The notes under the pieces were generated by a model. It saw only the letters and a program-made list of their open reading frames with translations. It had not been told where the DNA came from and did not search any database. The position numbers and the translations under genes were made by a program. From CAYTES01 sp964436935 (lineage in GTDB: Bacteria > Patescibacteriota > Gracilibacteria > UBA1369 > UBA12473), in the NCBI GenBank assembly GCA_964436935.1, contig CAYTES010000009.1, positions 1 to 35,378 of the forward strand: DNA of 35,378 nt. The letters are read 5' to 3'. Of the stretch, positions 7,476 to 15,444 are shown piece after piece. The first letter of the stretch is position 1, and the number at the start of each line of letters is the position of its first letter.

Positions 7476-8768
7476 TTAAGCCGCAAGAGCCATATCGATT
7501 TTTGAAAATTCAACATGCTGATAGCGGTCTTTATCCGTAGCGGGCTTTGTTCCATCATGAGTCAACCATGCCATCTTCTTTTTAGGATCCAATCGAATTT
7601 CACCCCGCTCGTGGGGAGTAAACGTTTTTTGGGTGGGGCCAGGAGCGGGAGTTCCCGGGGCCAGAGGATTTGCAGGGACAACCGCCGGGGTCGTAATGGA
7701 AACCGGTTTCAAGGGAACAAGGGTGAGGATGCCAGTATTATTAGACCATACCCTAAAATCCATCAGTTGATCCGTTTTCCAACCATCAAAACCCGTTGCG
7801 GTAGGCCATTGCATTCGGACCCGTCCTCCGAGAGGCATCTTCGCCAATTCGGGATACACCGCATCGGCCTTACCGGAAACTTCGGCAATACCCAGTCGTC
7901 GGAATAGTTCCGCATTGCGTCCTTTCTTTGACCGAAGCTCCGTAGTCCACAAAAGCATATTATCCAATTCAGCTTGTTGACGCTGATCTAACTTTCCAGG
8001 AAAAAGTTTTCGAATTTCTTTATCTAAAGTAGGCTTACCGGCCGCATTATCACGAATAAGCTGATCCAATTCAGAAACCAATTGGGGGTTATAAATTAAA
8101 AGCGCGTTCCGTAGACTTCCCTCAATTCCCCTAAAGTCCTTCATTTTTTCCTCTTTTTTTGTAATCAACGCTTGCTTCTCTTGATTAGACTCGGTCTGAA
8201 CCTCTTTTGCCGCCTTTTCCATGACCCCCAATTCCATCACATCAAAAGGATCGGGAATTTTGATGCTGAGGAAAGGGATTTTCGATCGGTACGGATGGCG
8301 ATTTTTGAGCGACTGATTGCCCTGAGCGAATAAAGCACGCAAAGGCTTGAGTTCCTCCTTTTTGAATTCAACCGCCGCTAAAACATCGGCCGCAATTTCC
8401 TGTTTGCGCGTCAAAAAAGCAAGCCGCTCCGCCGAACGCTGACTGAATCGCTGCAAACGCCATTTGCTTTTCAAAGCAAGGTCGTCCATTTTGACGAGCT
8501 TATCCTGCATGGTTTGCTTGGCCTCGGATACCATAAATTTCTTATAAGCACCCTCTGAAGAGAAGCGTCGCTTTAGAAGGCTCTTGATGCGATGATTTTT
8601 GAATTCGTCATGACTTCCATTGATTTTTCCTAAAACAGCACCATACCGTTGACTCAATTCTTGTCGGGTCGCCTTAACATCCAGAGGAGCCTTAATCCCA
8701 TTGGGCCCCATGTTTTCCGCGTCTCTTTGTAATTCCTTACGGGGAAGATCAGGATTGGCCTTAACCAT
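7476..8768 (-). CDS. Two-part helical/beta protein of the cluster, unknown function
   Basis: A 430-aa, strongly charged protein without signal peptide or membrane helices. Residues 1-310 are helical and Lys/Arg/Gln-rich. Around residue 315 the style changes to a compact beta-rich segment (LGGRVRMQWP, TGILTLVPLK). A Pro-rich linker (PAVVPANPLAPGTPAPGPT) leads to a final beta-rich stretch. The middle Trp/Gly-rich piece resembles a small SH3-like or OB-like barrel in texture only. The start ATG at 8768 is about 25 nt from the predicted transcript start of a strong promoter (8800-8828), so this gene opens its own sub-operon with the next two. No function is assigned. Confidence 0.75.
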   Translation of the reverse strand: MVKANPDLPRKELQRDAENMGPNGIKAPLDVKATRQELSQRYGAVLGKINGSHDEFKNHRIKSLLKRRFSSEGAYKKFMVSEAKQTMQDKLVKMDDLALKSKWRLQRFSQRSAERLAFLTRKQEIAADVLAAVEFKKEELKPLRALFAQGNQSLKNRHPYRSKIPFLSIKIPDPFDVMELGVMEKAAKEVQTESNQEKQALITKKEEKMKDFRGIEGSLRNALLIYNPQLVSELDQLIRDNAAGKPTLDKEIRKLFPGKLDQRQQAELDNMLLWTTELRSKKGRNAELFRRLGIAEVSGKADAVYPELAKMPLGGRVRMQWPTATGFDGWKTDQLMDFRVWSNNTGILTLVPLKPVSITTPAVVPANPLAPGTPAPGPTQKTFTPHERGEIRLDPKKKMAWLTHDGTKPATDKDRYQHVEFSKIDMALAA

Positions 8769-8799
8769 AAAATCTGTTTTTATTTTTATTTATCAAAAA

Positions 8800-8828
8800 A
8801 TTATATCATATATAAGAAAAAGAATCAA
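8800..8828 (-). promoter_or_regulatory. Extended -10 promoter inside the hypothetical cluster
   Basis: On the minus strand there is a -35 TTGATT (8828-8823), a 17-nt spacer, and TGA immediately before a consensus -10 TATAAT (8805-8800). It lies in the 95-bp gap between the 112-aa and 430-aa genes and should drive the 430-, 149- and 1332-aa genes. Confidence 0.75.
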
Positions 8829-8863
8829 ATATGTCCCGACCAGATTACAGATCAAAAAGTCCA

Positions 8864-9202
8864 TCAATTTTTATCCCCAATGGAGGACTTAACCAATTTA
8901 GACGCCTGGACAATATCTTCATAACTATTCACCAACGCATTCTCAATGGAATGTTGAATCTCGGGACGATGATCAATCATAGCTTCAAAAGCGATTTGCT
9001 CATCGCTCTGGGGATGATTCTCGACATAATGATCATAAAAATTCAAATCCTCTTCCTTAAGCGTTTCAAACAAAACCTGCTCGATGCGTCGATCCACCAA
9101 CAAAACAATGTGAGCCTCAATGGATTTTTTCAATCTCCGTGGAATCCGTCCCAAATGAAGATCTTGAATAATGAGGTGAACAAATTCTTTAAAGTAAGGC
9201 AT
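8864..9202 (-). CDS. Small helical acidic protein, unknown (DUF5663-like in style)
   Basis: A 112-aa protein starting at the ATG at 9202, 8 nt after the stop of the upstream 821-aa gene. The frame is open to 9253, but that start would overlap the upstream gene by 43 bp and add an odd N-terminus. The sequence is all-helical: a conserved-looking IVLLVDRRIEQVLFETL helix, then an EED turn, then HPQSDEQIAFEAMIDHRPEI. This resembles small uncharacterised proteins widespread in CPR genomes (DUF5663-like, from memory of the pattern and not verified). There is no membrane helix. It is probably translated with the 821-aa gene from the promoter at 11702-11730. Confidence 0.7.
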   Translation of the reverse strand: MPYFKEFVHLIIQDLHLGRIPRRLKKSIEAHIVLLVDRRIEQVLFETLKEEDLNFYDHYVENHPQSDEQIAFEAMIDHRPEIQHSIENALVNSYEDIVQASKLVKSSIGDKN

Positions 9203-9210
9203 AAAAAAAA

Positions 9211-11676
9211 TTAAGAAGATGAAGGAGGCGATTCTTCTTTTCGATGATTCCATCGGTACTTTATTCGACGTAGGGCCTTCAAACCGCCGATGATATTCCC
9301 CGCAATAAAATCAAGACGGGGGCCCCACTTGGAACCGAAACGCTCGACTCGTGACAACAACGCCTCGGCGCGGTGAGAAACAAGATTATCGGGAATAGCA
9401 GGATCCTGTATTTCAGATTCTTTAGCCCTCAAACCTTCAATCAATTTTTGGACATGAGCGGTACGCGCATCCAAAAGTCGAACCGGGAGGCGAAGATCTC
9501 GCTCTTGAGAAAGGTCCTCCAGCAAAGAATTGATCGCCTTGGCGGGATCGGGTGATGCCCCCTGCTCTTTAATAAGAAGCCGAACTTTCACCGTCAAATA
9601 GGCTGTATTCAAACGCTGAACAAAAGGACGAATATTGAGGTTTAAAGGTAAACGCCCTCCACCTTCCATACCATAGCTCATGGCATATTCAAGGATGGAA
9701 ATGATTTCCCTGAGTTGAGGTAAAGTCAATTGACCTTGAGCATCGTCCTCTTTCGATTTAATACCCAGAAGAATATCATTAACCGAAACGTCAGGATTCC
9801 ATTCGGGAGCTTGAGGAAATTGCAATTGAACCACCTCCTTCCAAAAATCTTCAAAAGATCGCTGCTGATCCGCCTCGCGATGGCGTTGAAGCCTTCTTGA
9901 AGCCCTTTGAATCAAATTCAAGCCTGGGATAGATTCCCGCACCTTGGATTGAAGTCGGTTCACAACATCCTCGTCATGCGCCACGCTCTTTTCCAGTGCA
10001 TAATGACCTGCCGCTCGCAAAAAGGATTGGACCTCAACTTCTTCCTCCGTAAGAGCCCGATGCCCCCTGCGAGGATCTTTAAGTTCGCGGCGAATCAAAC
10101 GACGCAACAATTCCGGAGCGGGAATAAACTGACCCGCCTGAAGCCAGTTTCGTTGGGTTTCATGGGCTGAGGCGAGCTCCTGACTGAGAGTTTGATACCG
10201 CCCGCTCAAAGTGGCAAGCATGGTAAAACCCTGATTACGCAAAACGCTTCCCGGATCACTCAAGTCATTAAAAGGTTGCTCAGGCTTTTGGGCTTCGTCC
10301 CATTCTTGTCGATGCGCATCAAGCGTTGCCTTTTCGACTTGGAAAGCATTCGCCAAAGGCCCATTGGCCTGAGTGAGATCCCGGAGATGATTTTCCAAAA
10401 GCACAAAGTCGGCAGGAAATTGGGAATAATTTTGAGGAAAAAGCTGTGCCGGTTGACTTGGAATTCCACGACTCGCCCCAAGTGCGGGACGTGGAAGCAA
10501 AGGATTAAGCACAGCCTGGAGTGCCGGACTCAAGGAAGGAATAAGAAACGCTAAATTTTGTCTCTCAGTGGTGGTGGCTTGAAAGGCGGCCATCAGTTTT
10601 ATACGTGCGTCTTGAATCTTCCGCTGCGCGTCATTGAGCTGCTGACCATTCACCGGAGGACTGTTCTGCAACTGAGAAAGGTGAGAACAAGCTCCTTCCA
10701 ATTCAAAGTAATGAACTAAAACCTTATTTTCGGATTCAATGATTTTTTTTAAAGCGGTGGAAGCAGATTGATAAGAATTGACCCTACTTTCTTCCTGTTG
10801 CAATTGTTGGGTTTGAATGAGTCGATTCCGGCGAGCGATATCAAAAAAATGTCTTAATCCAGGCTGCAATGGTTGCGTGGGCGTGGCGGGGATGCCATTC
10901 AGTCGAACTTCGAGCGTCTGAACATTGGCCCCCACAACCTCTTCATATTCTTCTCTTAAATAGCGCTGCCCCTCTCTATGATTCCGTAAATAAGCCAATA
11001 AGGGCATACTATCCTGTTCATCAAGATGATCCTCTCCAACAAGATGACCCAAATTGACACGAACATCTCTCTGTGCCGGACGATCACGCCAGCCCTTCAG
11101 TCGCTCGGGACCAAAAATCAAATGAGAAGGTGCCGCTTCGTGTAGCGCCTCCATCAAAAGCCCTCGAGCCCTCGCATTAAGCTGATTAAAATCGGTCACG
11201 CCCTGGAAATTTTGCTCGATAAAATCCCGCGTACGCATGGCAACTACCGCTTCACGAAGGCCCAATCCACCTTTGGACTGCCACAAAAAACGATGCACGG
11301 GATAACGACCCCATAAGAGTCGCGTCATCTCCAGTATTCCTTGGCCGCGAACCTGCTCGCGGACCTCCTCCTCGATACGTCGATGGACAAGCTCATCGGC
11401 CGCAATCAAAGCCAGTTGATTGGACGGGGTAACTCCCGGCCCGGAATAAAGAGAGCCCAGAACATTCAAATTTTGGCTTCCAAATTGCCCCAAGGCTTCA
11501 TTCAATTCATCGGGAACCAAGGCATCATTTCCTGAACGAGCCTGGGTCAGTGCAGACCCCACCATGTCGGCCGCACGCGCTAAAGGAAGCCCATTCAATG
11601 CCCTAGTGGAAAGCACATCATGAAGAGGGGTAAAATCTTCAAGCCGTCGAGCATTCTCAAGATCCTGAGTATCCAT
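9211..11676 (-). CDS. Large helix-rich cytoplasmic protein, unknown function
   Basis: An 821-aa protein with no recognised domain. It lacks a signal peptide and membrane helices. It is Leu/Gln/Arg/Glu-rich and almost entirely helical, with a likely coiled-coil stretch where Gln runs occur (LIQTQQLQQEESRVNSYQ, roughly residues 290-310), a Pro-rich break near 390-420, and a basic tail before a final Ser/Pro run. No NTPase, nuclease or protease motif is visible (no P-loop, no HExxH, no PD-ExK). The composition suggests a scaffold or structural protein. The ATG at 11676 opens the hypothetical cluster, is divergent from tig, and has its own promoter about 20 nt upstream of the transcript start. 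Confidence 0.8.
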   Translation of the reverse strand: MDTQDLENARRLEDFTPLHDVLSTRALNGLPLARAADMVGSALTQARSGNDALVPDELNEALGQFGSQNLNVLGSLYSGPGVTPSNQLALIAADELVHRRIEEEVREQVRGQGILEMTRLLWGRYPVHRFLWQSKGGLGLREAVVAMRTRDFIEQNFQGVTDFNQLNARARGLLMEALHEAAPSHLIFGPERLKGWRDRPAQRDVRVNLGHLVGEDHLDEQDSMPLLAYLRNHREGQRYLREEYEEVVGANVQTLEVRLNGIPATPTQPLQPGLRHFFDIARRNRLIQTQQLQQEESRVNSYQSASTALKKIIESENKVLVHYFELEGACSHLSQLQNSPPVNGQQLNDAQRKIQDARIKLMAAFQATTTERQNLAFLIPSLSPALQAVLNPLLPRPALGASRGIPSQPAQLFPQNYSQFPADFVLLENHLRDLTQANGPLANAFQVEKATLDAHRQEWDEAQKPEQPFNDLSDPGSVLRNQGFTMLATLSGRYQTLSQELASAHETQRNWLQAGQFIPAPELLRRLIRRELKDPRRGHRALTEEEVEVQSFLRAAGHYALEKSVAHDEDVVNRLQSKVRESIPGLNLIQRASRRLQRHREADQQRSFEDFWKEVVQLQFPQAPEWNPDVSVNDILLGIKSKEDDAQGQLTLPQLREIISILEYAMSYGMEGGGRLPLNLNIRPFVQRLNTAYLTVKVRLLIKEQGASPDPAKAINSLLEDLSQERDLRLPVRLLDARTAHVQKLIEGLRAKESEIQDPAIPDNLVSHRAEALLSRVERFGSKWGPRLDFIAGNIIGGLKALRRIKYRWNHRKEESPPSSS

Positions 11677-11701
11677 GCAAAAAAACTTAATAAATCATTT
11701 T

Positions 11702-11730
11702 ATTTTATCACAAATACATAATCCAAACAA
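11702..11730 (-). promoter_or_regulatory. Promoter for the hypothetical gene cluster
   Basis: On the minus strand there is a -35 TTGTTT (11730-11725), a 17-nt spacer, TGA, and a -10 TAAAAT (11707-11702). The predicted start is about 20 nt before the ATG at 11676. It lies in the 129-bp divergent gap shared with tig. Confidence 0.5.
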
Positions 11731-11754
11731 TGGGTGTCTATTACAAAAAACAGG

Positions 11755-11783
11755 TTGCCAAAAAAAACAATAATCCGTAGCAT
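11755..11783 (+). promoter_or_regulatory. Promoter for tig
   Basis: TTGCCA (11755-11760), a 17-nt spacer and TAGCAT (11778-11783) lie about 22 nt upstream of the tig start. The -35 matches 5 of 6 consensus positions and the -10 matches 4 of 6. Confidence 0.5.
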
Positions 11784-11805
11784 ATAGGGGATTTAAACCA
11801 TTCTC

Positions 11806-13083
11806 ATGAAAATTACCATTTCTCAGCCCCAAAAATCAGAAGTAACGATTCACATTGAAGTGGAAGAAAATGAACTGGAAAAGTACATAGAGCAATCGGC
11901 AGGGGATTTATCCCGCCAAGTCAAAATATCCGGTTTTCGTCCTGGGAAAATTCCACGTCCGATCATGGAACAACAAGTGGGAATCGAAACGATAAGGATG
12001 TATGCACTGGATCGGGCCATTCCTCAATTTTATGCCGAAGCCGTATTGAAAAATAATGTCCCCGTGGTTTCCAAACCCCAAATTAAAATTTTACAGGAAA
12101 CTCCCTTCATTTTTGAAGCCATTGTGGCGATTTTACCCGAGGTAAAACTAAAAGCGTACGATAAAATCAAAATCCCAAAAGAAAGCACCGAAGTAAAAGA
12201 AGAAGATGTGGAAGAAACGCTCACCTATTTCAAAAAACAATACGCCGAAACGAATGAAGTCGATCGCCCCGCAACGAAAGGAGATCGGGTGGAAATTGAT
12301 TTCGACGGATTTAATCCGGAAGGTGATGTACCCATTGAAAACACCTCCAGCAAAAATCACCCCGTCGTTTTGGGAGAGGGCATGCTGATTCCTGGTTTTG
12401 AAGAAGAAATAGAAGGAATGAAAACGGGAGAAGAAAAAACATTTGAGATCCAATTCCCTAAAGATTATCACTCCAAGAAACTAAAAGACAAAAAAGTGAA
12501 ATTCAAAATAAAATTGAATCGTGTCAGCGAAGTGAAATACCCCGAATTGACCGAAGAATGGTTCAAATCGCTTTTTGGAGAAGAAAAAACCGTGGAGGAA
12601 TTCAAAAAGGAGGTCCGAGAAAACTTAGTGCGTCAAAAGGAACGACAAGAACGAGAAAGAAGGGAAGCCAAGTTATTTGAAGAGTTGATTCAACTGGGTG
12701 AAATTGAACTGCCGGAAGCACTCATTGATGAGGAAATAGACTTCATCCTGGATCGAACCAAAATGAATATGGAATCGAGAGGAGTCGAATGGGAAAGCTA
12801 TGTTAAACAGATTGAAACCGAAAACCGGGATTTGCGCAAAGAAAATAGAGAAAAAGCTGAAAAACAAATCAAATTGCGCTTAATTCTCCAACACTTGATT
12901 AAAGAAAAAGAAATTGCAGCCACCGAAGAGGAAATAAATAAAGAGATCGAGAAACGATTAAGCACCTATTCCGAAAAAGAACAAAGCAAAGCGAAAAAGT
13001 ACTTCAGTAAAGGAGAAGAAGGCTACAATCAACTCAAAAACAGTATCCTGTTTGATCGATTGATCGACACTTTCATTCCCTAA
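11806..13083 (+). CDS. tig: Trigger factor, ribosome-associated chaperone
   Basis: The 425-aa protein is a full-length trigger factor, the chaperone that docks at the ribosome exit tunnel and shields nascent chains. The N-terminal ribosome-binding signature GFRPGKIP is at residues 43-50. An FKBP-type peptidyl-prolyl isomerase domain spans about 155-245, with GDRVEIDFDGF and PGFEEEIEGM. The C-terminal helical arms follow, unusually rich in Lys and Glu. Length is close to the family norm (about 430). The ATG at 11806 has no Shine-Dalgarno sequence. A LapA-like gene follows by 18 bp and probably shares the transcript. Confidence 0.97.
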   Translation: MKITISQPQKSEVTIHIEVEENELEKYIEQSAGDLSRQVKISGFRPGKIPRPIMEQQVGIETIRMYALDRAIPQFYAEAVLKNNVPVVSKPQIKILQETPFIFEAIVAILPEVKLKAYDKIKIPKESTEVKEEDVEETLTYFKKQYAETNEVDRPATKGDRVEIDFDGFNPEGDVPIENTSSKNHPVVLGEGMLIPGFEEEIEGMKTGEEKTFEIQFPKDYHSKKLKDKKVKFKIKLNRVSEVKYPELTEEWFKSLFGEEKTVEEFKKEVRENLVRQKERQERERREAKLFEELIQLGEIELPEALIDEEIDFILDRTKMNMESRGVEWESYVKQIETENRDLRKENREKAEKQIKLRLILQHLIKEKEIAATEEEINKEIEKRLSTYSEKEQSKAKKYFSKGEEGYNQLKNSILFDRLIDTFIP

Positions 13084-13101
13084 TTCCTAAATCACCCTCT
13101 C

Positions 13102-13356
13102 ATGAAAGCACTTTATCTGGCCGGAACAATGCTTAGTTTGGTGGTTATTTTAATATTGGCATTTGAAAACATTCAGGCTTCCTGTAATTATCTAATTTTC
13201 TTCTTCTGGGAGCTTCCCTCAGATATCACCCCCACCATGATTTTATTTGGATCCGCCTTCATGGGAATGGTCAGCGGAGTTTTTCTAACTCTTTTTGCCA
13301 CCTCCGTTTTAGGAAAAAGCGAGGAGGAGGAAGAAGATGAAAATTTCAATGCCTAA
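13102..13356 (+). CDS. LapA-domain (DUF1049) small membrane protein
   Basis: This 84-aa protein has two membrane helices (about residues 4-22 and 43-68) joined by a short loop containing NIQASCNYLIFFFWELP, and ends in an acidic Glu/Asp tail. The pattern, with a first helix followed by N-x-Q and a beta-like hydrophobic stretch before helix two, matches the LapA/DUF1049 family. In proteobacteria those proteins act in lipopolysaccharide assembly. CPR cells lack LPS, so the role here is open. It lies 18 bp after tig. Confidence 0.65.
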   Translation: MKALYLAGTMLSLVVILILAFENIQASCNYLIFFFWELPSDITPTMILFGSAFMGMVSGVFLTLFATSVLGKSEEEEEDENFNA

Positions 13357-13679
13357 TTAGGAACTGCCCCCATAGAATAAAAACGAGTAAGAATAGAAAA
13401 AAATTGTTCTTATTTTTTTCAAAATTTGGCAAAAGAATAGCGAAATATTTGATCAAAAAAATTATTCAATAAAATTCAGTAAGGCATATGATAGCGCTCT
13501 TTTTTATTCAAGATTAAACCGATTAGTCAATCTTTTGATACAATAAAAATATTCTTTAATTAAATTAAAAAGACTATATTTCCCAAAAAAAGCAATAAAG
13601 AGCTTGATTTTTGAAAACAAAAATTATACAGTTAGCCTAAGGTGTTCAAATTATGTGTACAAAATAATCGGTCTAAAAA
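13357..13679 (+). other. 323-bp AT-rich gap with a possible weak terminator
   Basis: I see no gene in this very AT-rich stretch. At 13388-13419 TAAGAA and TTCTTA (13407-13412) form a short stem followed by seven Ts, a weak candidate terminator for tig-lapA. A poor promoter candidate (TTGATT, 15-nt spacer, TATACA) lies near 13603-13629, ahead of the winged-helix gene. Confidence 0.4.
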
Positions 13680-14246
13680 ATGCTTCTCAAGCGACTTTTT
13701 ACCTCCGGAGCTCGAATAAAATTACTCAAAATATTCCTTCTGAATCCTGATGGGGAATTTTTTATTCGAGAACTCACCAGGCGACTGGATGAGCAAATCA
13801 ACTCCATCCGAAGGGAGTTGGATAATTTAAAAAAAATTGGACTCCTTAAAAGTCGAGCAAAAAATAGAAGAAAATTTTACATTGTGAACAAGAAGTTTCC
13901 GCTGTTCAACGAGCTCCGTAGTATCATCATTAAAACCACCGATCAAAACAGTCAGGTGATTCAAGAAATCATCAAACTCGGCCAGGTGGATCTTATTCTG
14001 CTTTCCGGGTATTTCATGCAAAAAGACTCTGAAGTGGATCTCTTTATTGTGGGAGAAATTGATAAAAAATCGCTGGAAGAATTTCTGGAAAAGGAAGTCA
14101 CCTCGGAAAATCCAATACGCTTTACGGTAATGAACAGAGAGGATTTCATGTACCGCGTGAAATGCAACGATCGCTTCGTTAAAGATCTTGTGACCGATCC
14201 TGATAATATGATTGGCTACAACCAACTTCAGGACACATTGGTTTAA
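13680..14246 (+). CDS. Winged-helix DNA-binding / nucleotidyltransferase-fold protein
   Basis: This 188-aa protein has two parts. Residues 1-78 form an ArsR/MarR-like winged helix: SGARIKLLKIFLLNP, then EFFIRELTRRL as the likely helix-turn-helix, then an RRKFYIVN wing. Residues 100-165 resemble a minimal nucleotidyltransferase core: LLSGYFMQKDSEVDLFIVG aligns with the GSFARGDSDSDIDLLVV pattern, with G110, D116 and D120. The usual GS is GY and a second catalytic Asp after D120 is not obvious, so catalysis may be lost. Proteins with this fusion are common in CPR and archaea and are probably DNA-binding regulators. It precedes rplS but the latter has its own promoter, so operon membership is uncertain. 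Confidence 0.7.
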   Translation: MLLKRLFTSGARIKLLKIFLLNPDGEFFIRELTRRLDEQINSIRRELDNLKKIGLLKSRAKNRRKFYIVNKKFPLFNELRSIIIKTTDQNSQVIQEIIKLGQVDLILLSGYFMQKDSEVDLFIVGEIDKKSLEEFLEKEVTSENPIRFTVMNREDFMYRVKCNDRFVKDLVTDPDNMIGYNQLQDTLV

Positions 14247-14262
14247 AAAAATGCTTTTTTGC

Positions 14263-14291
14263 TTTACAATTGAGAAGGCTGTTCGTATAAT
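14263..14291 (+). promoter_or_regulatory. Strong promoter for rplS-rnhB-csaB
   Basis: TTTACA (14263-14268), a 17-nt spacer and a perfect TATAAT (14286-14291) lie about 40 nt upstream of the rplS start. Confidence 0.8.
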
Positions 14292-14332
14292 CCTCTCGCT
14301 TTACGTATGTTTTTCTTATCAAATCCTATTTT

Positions 14333-14878
14333 ATGAGCCAAGCTTTACTCAAACATGTGCAGGAAAGTTCCAAATCTGTGAAAGAAAAGGTTCAAAATGT
14401 TCGACCAGGCAACCGCGTCAAAGTTCATCAACGAATCATGGAAGCCACCAAAGACGGATTTAAGGAAAGAATTCAAATTTTTGAAGGTTTAGTGATTGCA
14501 GTAAACAGTGGACATGGAAACAGTAAAACCTTTACGGTTCGAAAATTGTCGTATGGAATCGGCGTGGAAAAAATATTCCCCTTCCATTCTCCCAATATCT
14601 CAAAAGTTGAAGTTATGGGAGAATCTAAAGTGAGTCGTTCCAAACTTTATTTTATGCGAGACCGAACGGGTAAGAGCGCTCGTTTGAAGGATAAAAAAGG
14701 AATAACAGTTGGCATTGAAGACAACAGCCAAGTCGCCGAGGAAGTCACCGAGGAGGCAATTGCAGAGGCTGTTGAAGCGGCCAAAAAAGAAGAAACGGTA
14801 CAAGAACAAGAAGAAGTAACAGAAAAAGAAGTTACCGACGATATCCAAGAGGAAAAATCAGAAAAAGAAAATGCATAA
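14333..14878 (+). CDS. rplS: 50S ribosomal protein L19 with long acidic tail
   Basis: Residues 1-118 are a canonical L19, located at the 30S-50S interface: RPGNRVKVHQRIMEATKDG, FEGLVIAVNSG, TFTVRKLSYGIGVEKIFP, SRSKLYFMRDR and the KSARLK signature. The total is 181 aa, against about 115-120 in most bacteria. The extra 60 residues are a Glu/Ala/Val/Lys-rich low-complexity tail (for example EEVTEEAIAEAVEAAKKEE). Ribosomal-protein tails of this kind occur in several CPR lineages; the function is unknown. The last codons overlap the rnhB start by 8 bp, implying coupled translation. Confidence 0.97.
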   Translation: MSQALLKHVQESSKSVKEKVQNVRPGNRVKVHQRIMEATKDGFKERIQIFEGLVIAVNSGHGNSKTFTVRKLSYGIGVEKIFPFHSPNISKVEVMGESKVSRSKLYFMRDRTGKSARLKDKKGITVGIEDNSQVAEEVTEEAIAEAVEAAKKEETVQEQEEVTEKEVTDDIQEEKSEKENA

Positions 14879-15443
14879 AATAAACGGCCCTCTGATTGTG
14901 GGCCTCGATGAAGCGGGACGTGGCCCCTGGGCAGGCCCGCTGGTTGCAGCAGCCGTTATTTTAAAGAAGGGATTCACCCATATACTCTTGAAAGATTCCA
15001 AGCGATTAGCCCCACATCAACGTGAGGCCATTTATGAAATATTGATTCAAAAAACCGTTTGGGGGATCGGGATCGTATCGAGTGAGGAAATTGACCACTT
15101 CGGCATCCAAAAAAGTAATGAAAGAGCTTTTCGAAGAGCTTTGGCGAATCTAAACCATCCGATCACTCAGATCCTGGTGGATGGGAGAGAGCCGTTCAAT
15201 CTTCCCGCCAAAACCCAAGCGATCATTGGAGGAGATGGATGGATTCCCTGCATCAGTGCAGCCTCTATTCTGGCCAAAGTGACGAGAGATCGAATCATGG
15301 TAGAATATGCTCGTGACTATCCCTTTCATGGATTTGAGGAGCACAAAGGGTATGGGACCTCAAAACATCGCCTGAACCTTTCTCAACACGGAATAACCCC
15401 TTTGCACCGAAAAAGTTATAAACCCATTCAAGCCTACTTATAG
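14871..15443 (+). CDS. rnhB: Ribonuclease HII
   Basis: The 190-aa enzyme cleaves the RNA strand of RNA-DNA hybrids and initiates ribonucleotide excision. Catalytic residues are visible: GLDEAGRGPWAGPL (D13, E14) and VDGREP (D104), followed by ISAASILAKVTRDR with the last catalytic Asp, and the HKGYGTSKH motif. Length is standard. The ATG lies inside the rplS stop region (ATGCATAA), an 8-bp overlap. The rplS-rnhB pairing is a common bacterial arrangement. csaB starts one base after its stop. Confidence 0.97.
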   Translation: MHKINGPLIVGLDEAGRGPWAGPLVAAAVILKKGFTHILLKDSKRLAPHQREAIYEILIQKTVWGIGIVSSEEIDHFGIQKSNERAFRRALANLNHPITQILVDGREPFNLPAKTQAIIGGDGWIPCISAASILAKVTRDRIMVEYARDYPFHGFEEHKGYGTSKHRLNLSQHGITPLHRKSYKPIQAYL

Positions 15444-15444
15444 T

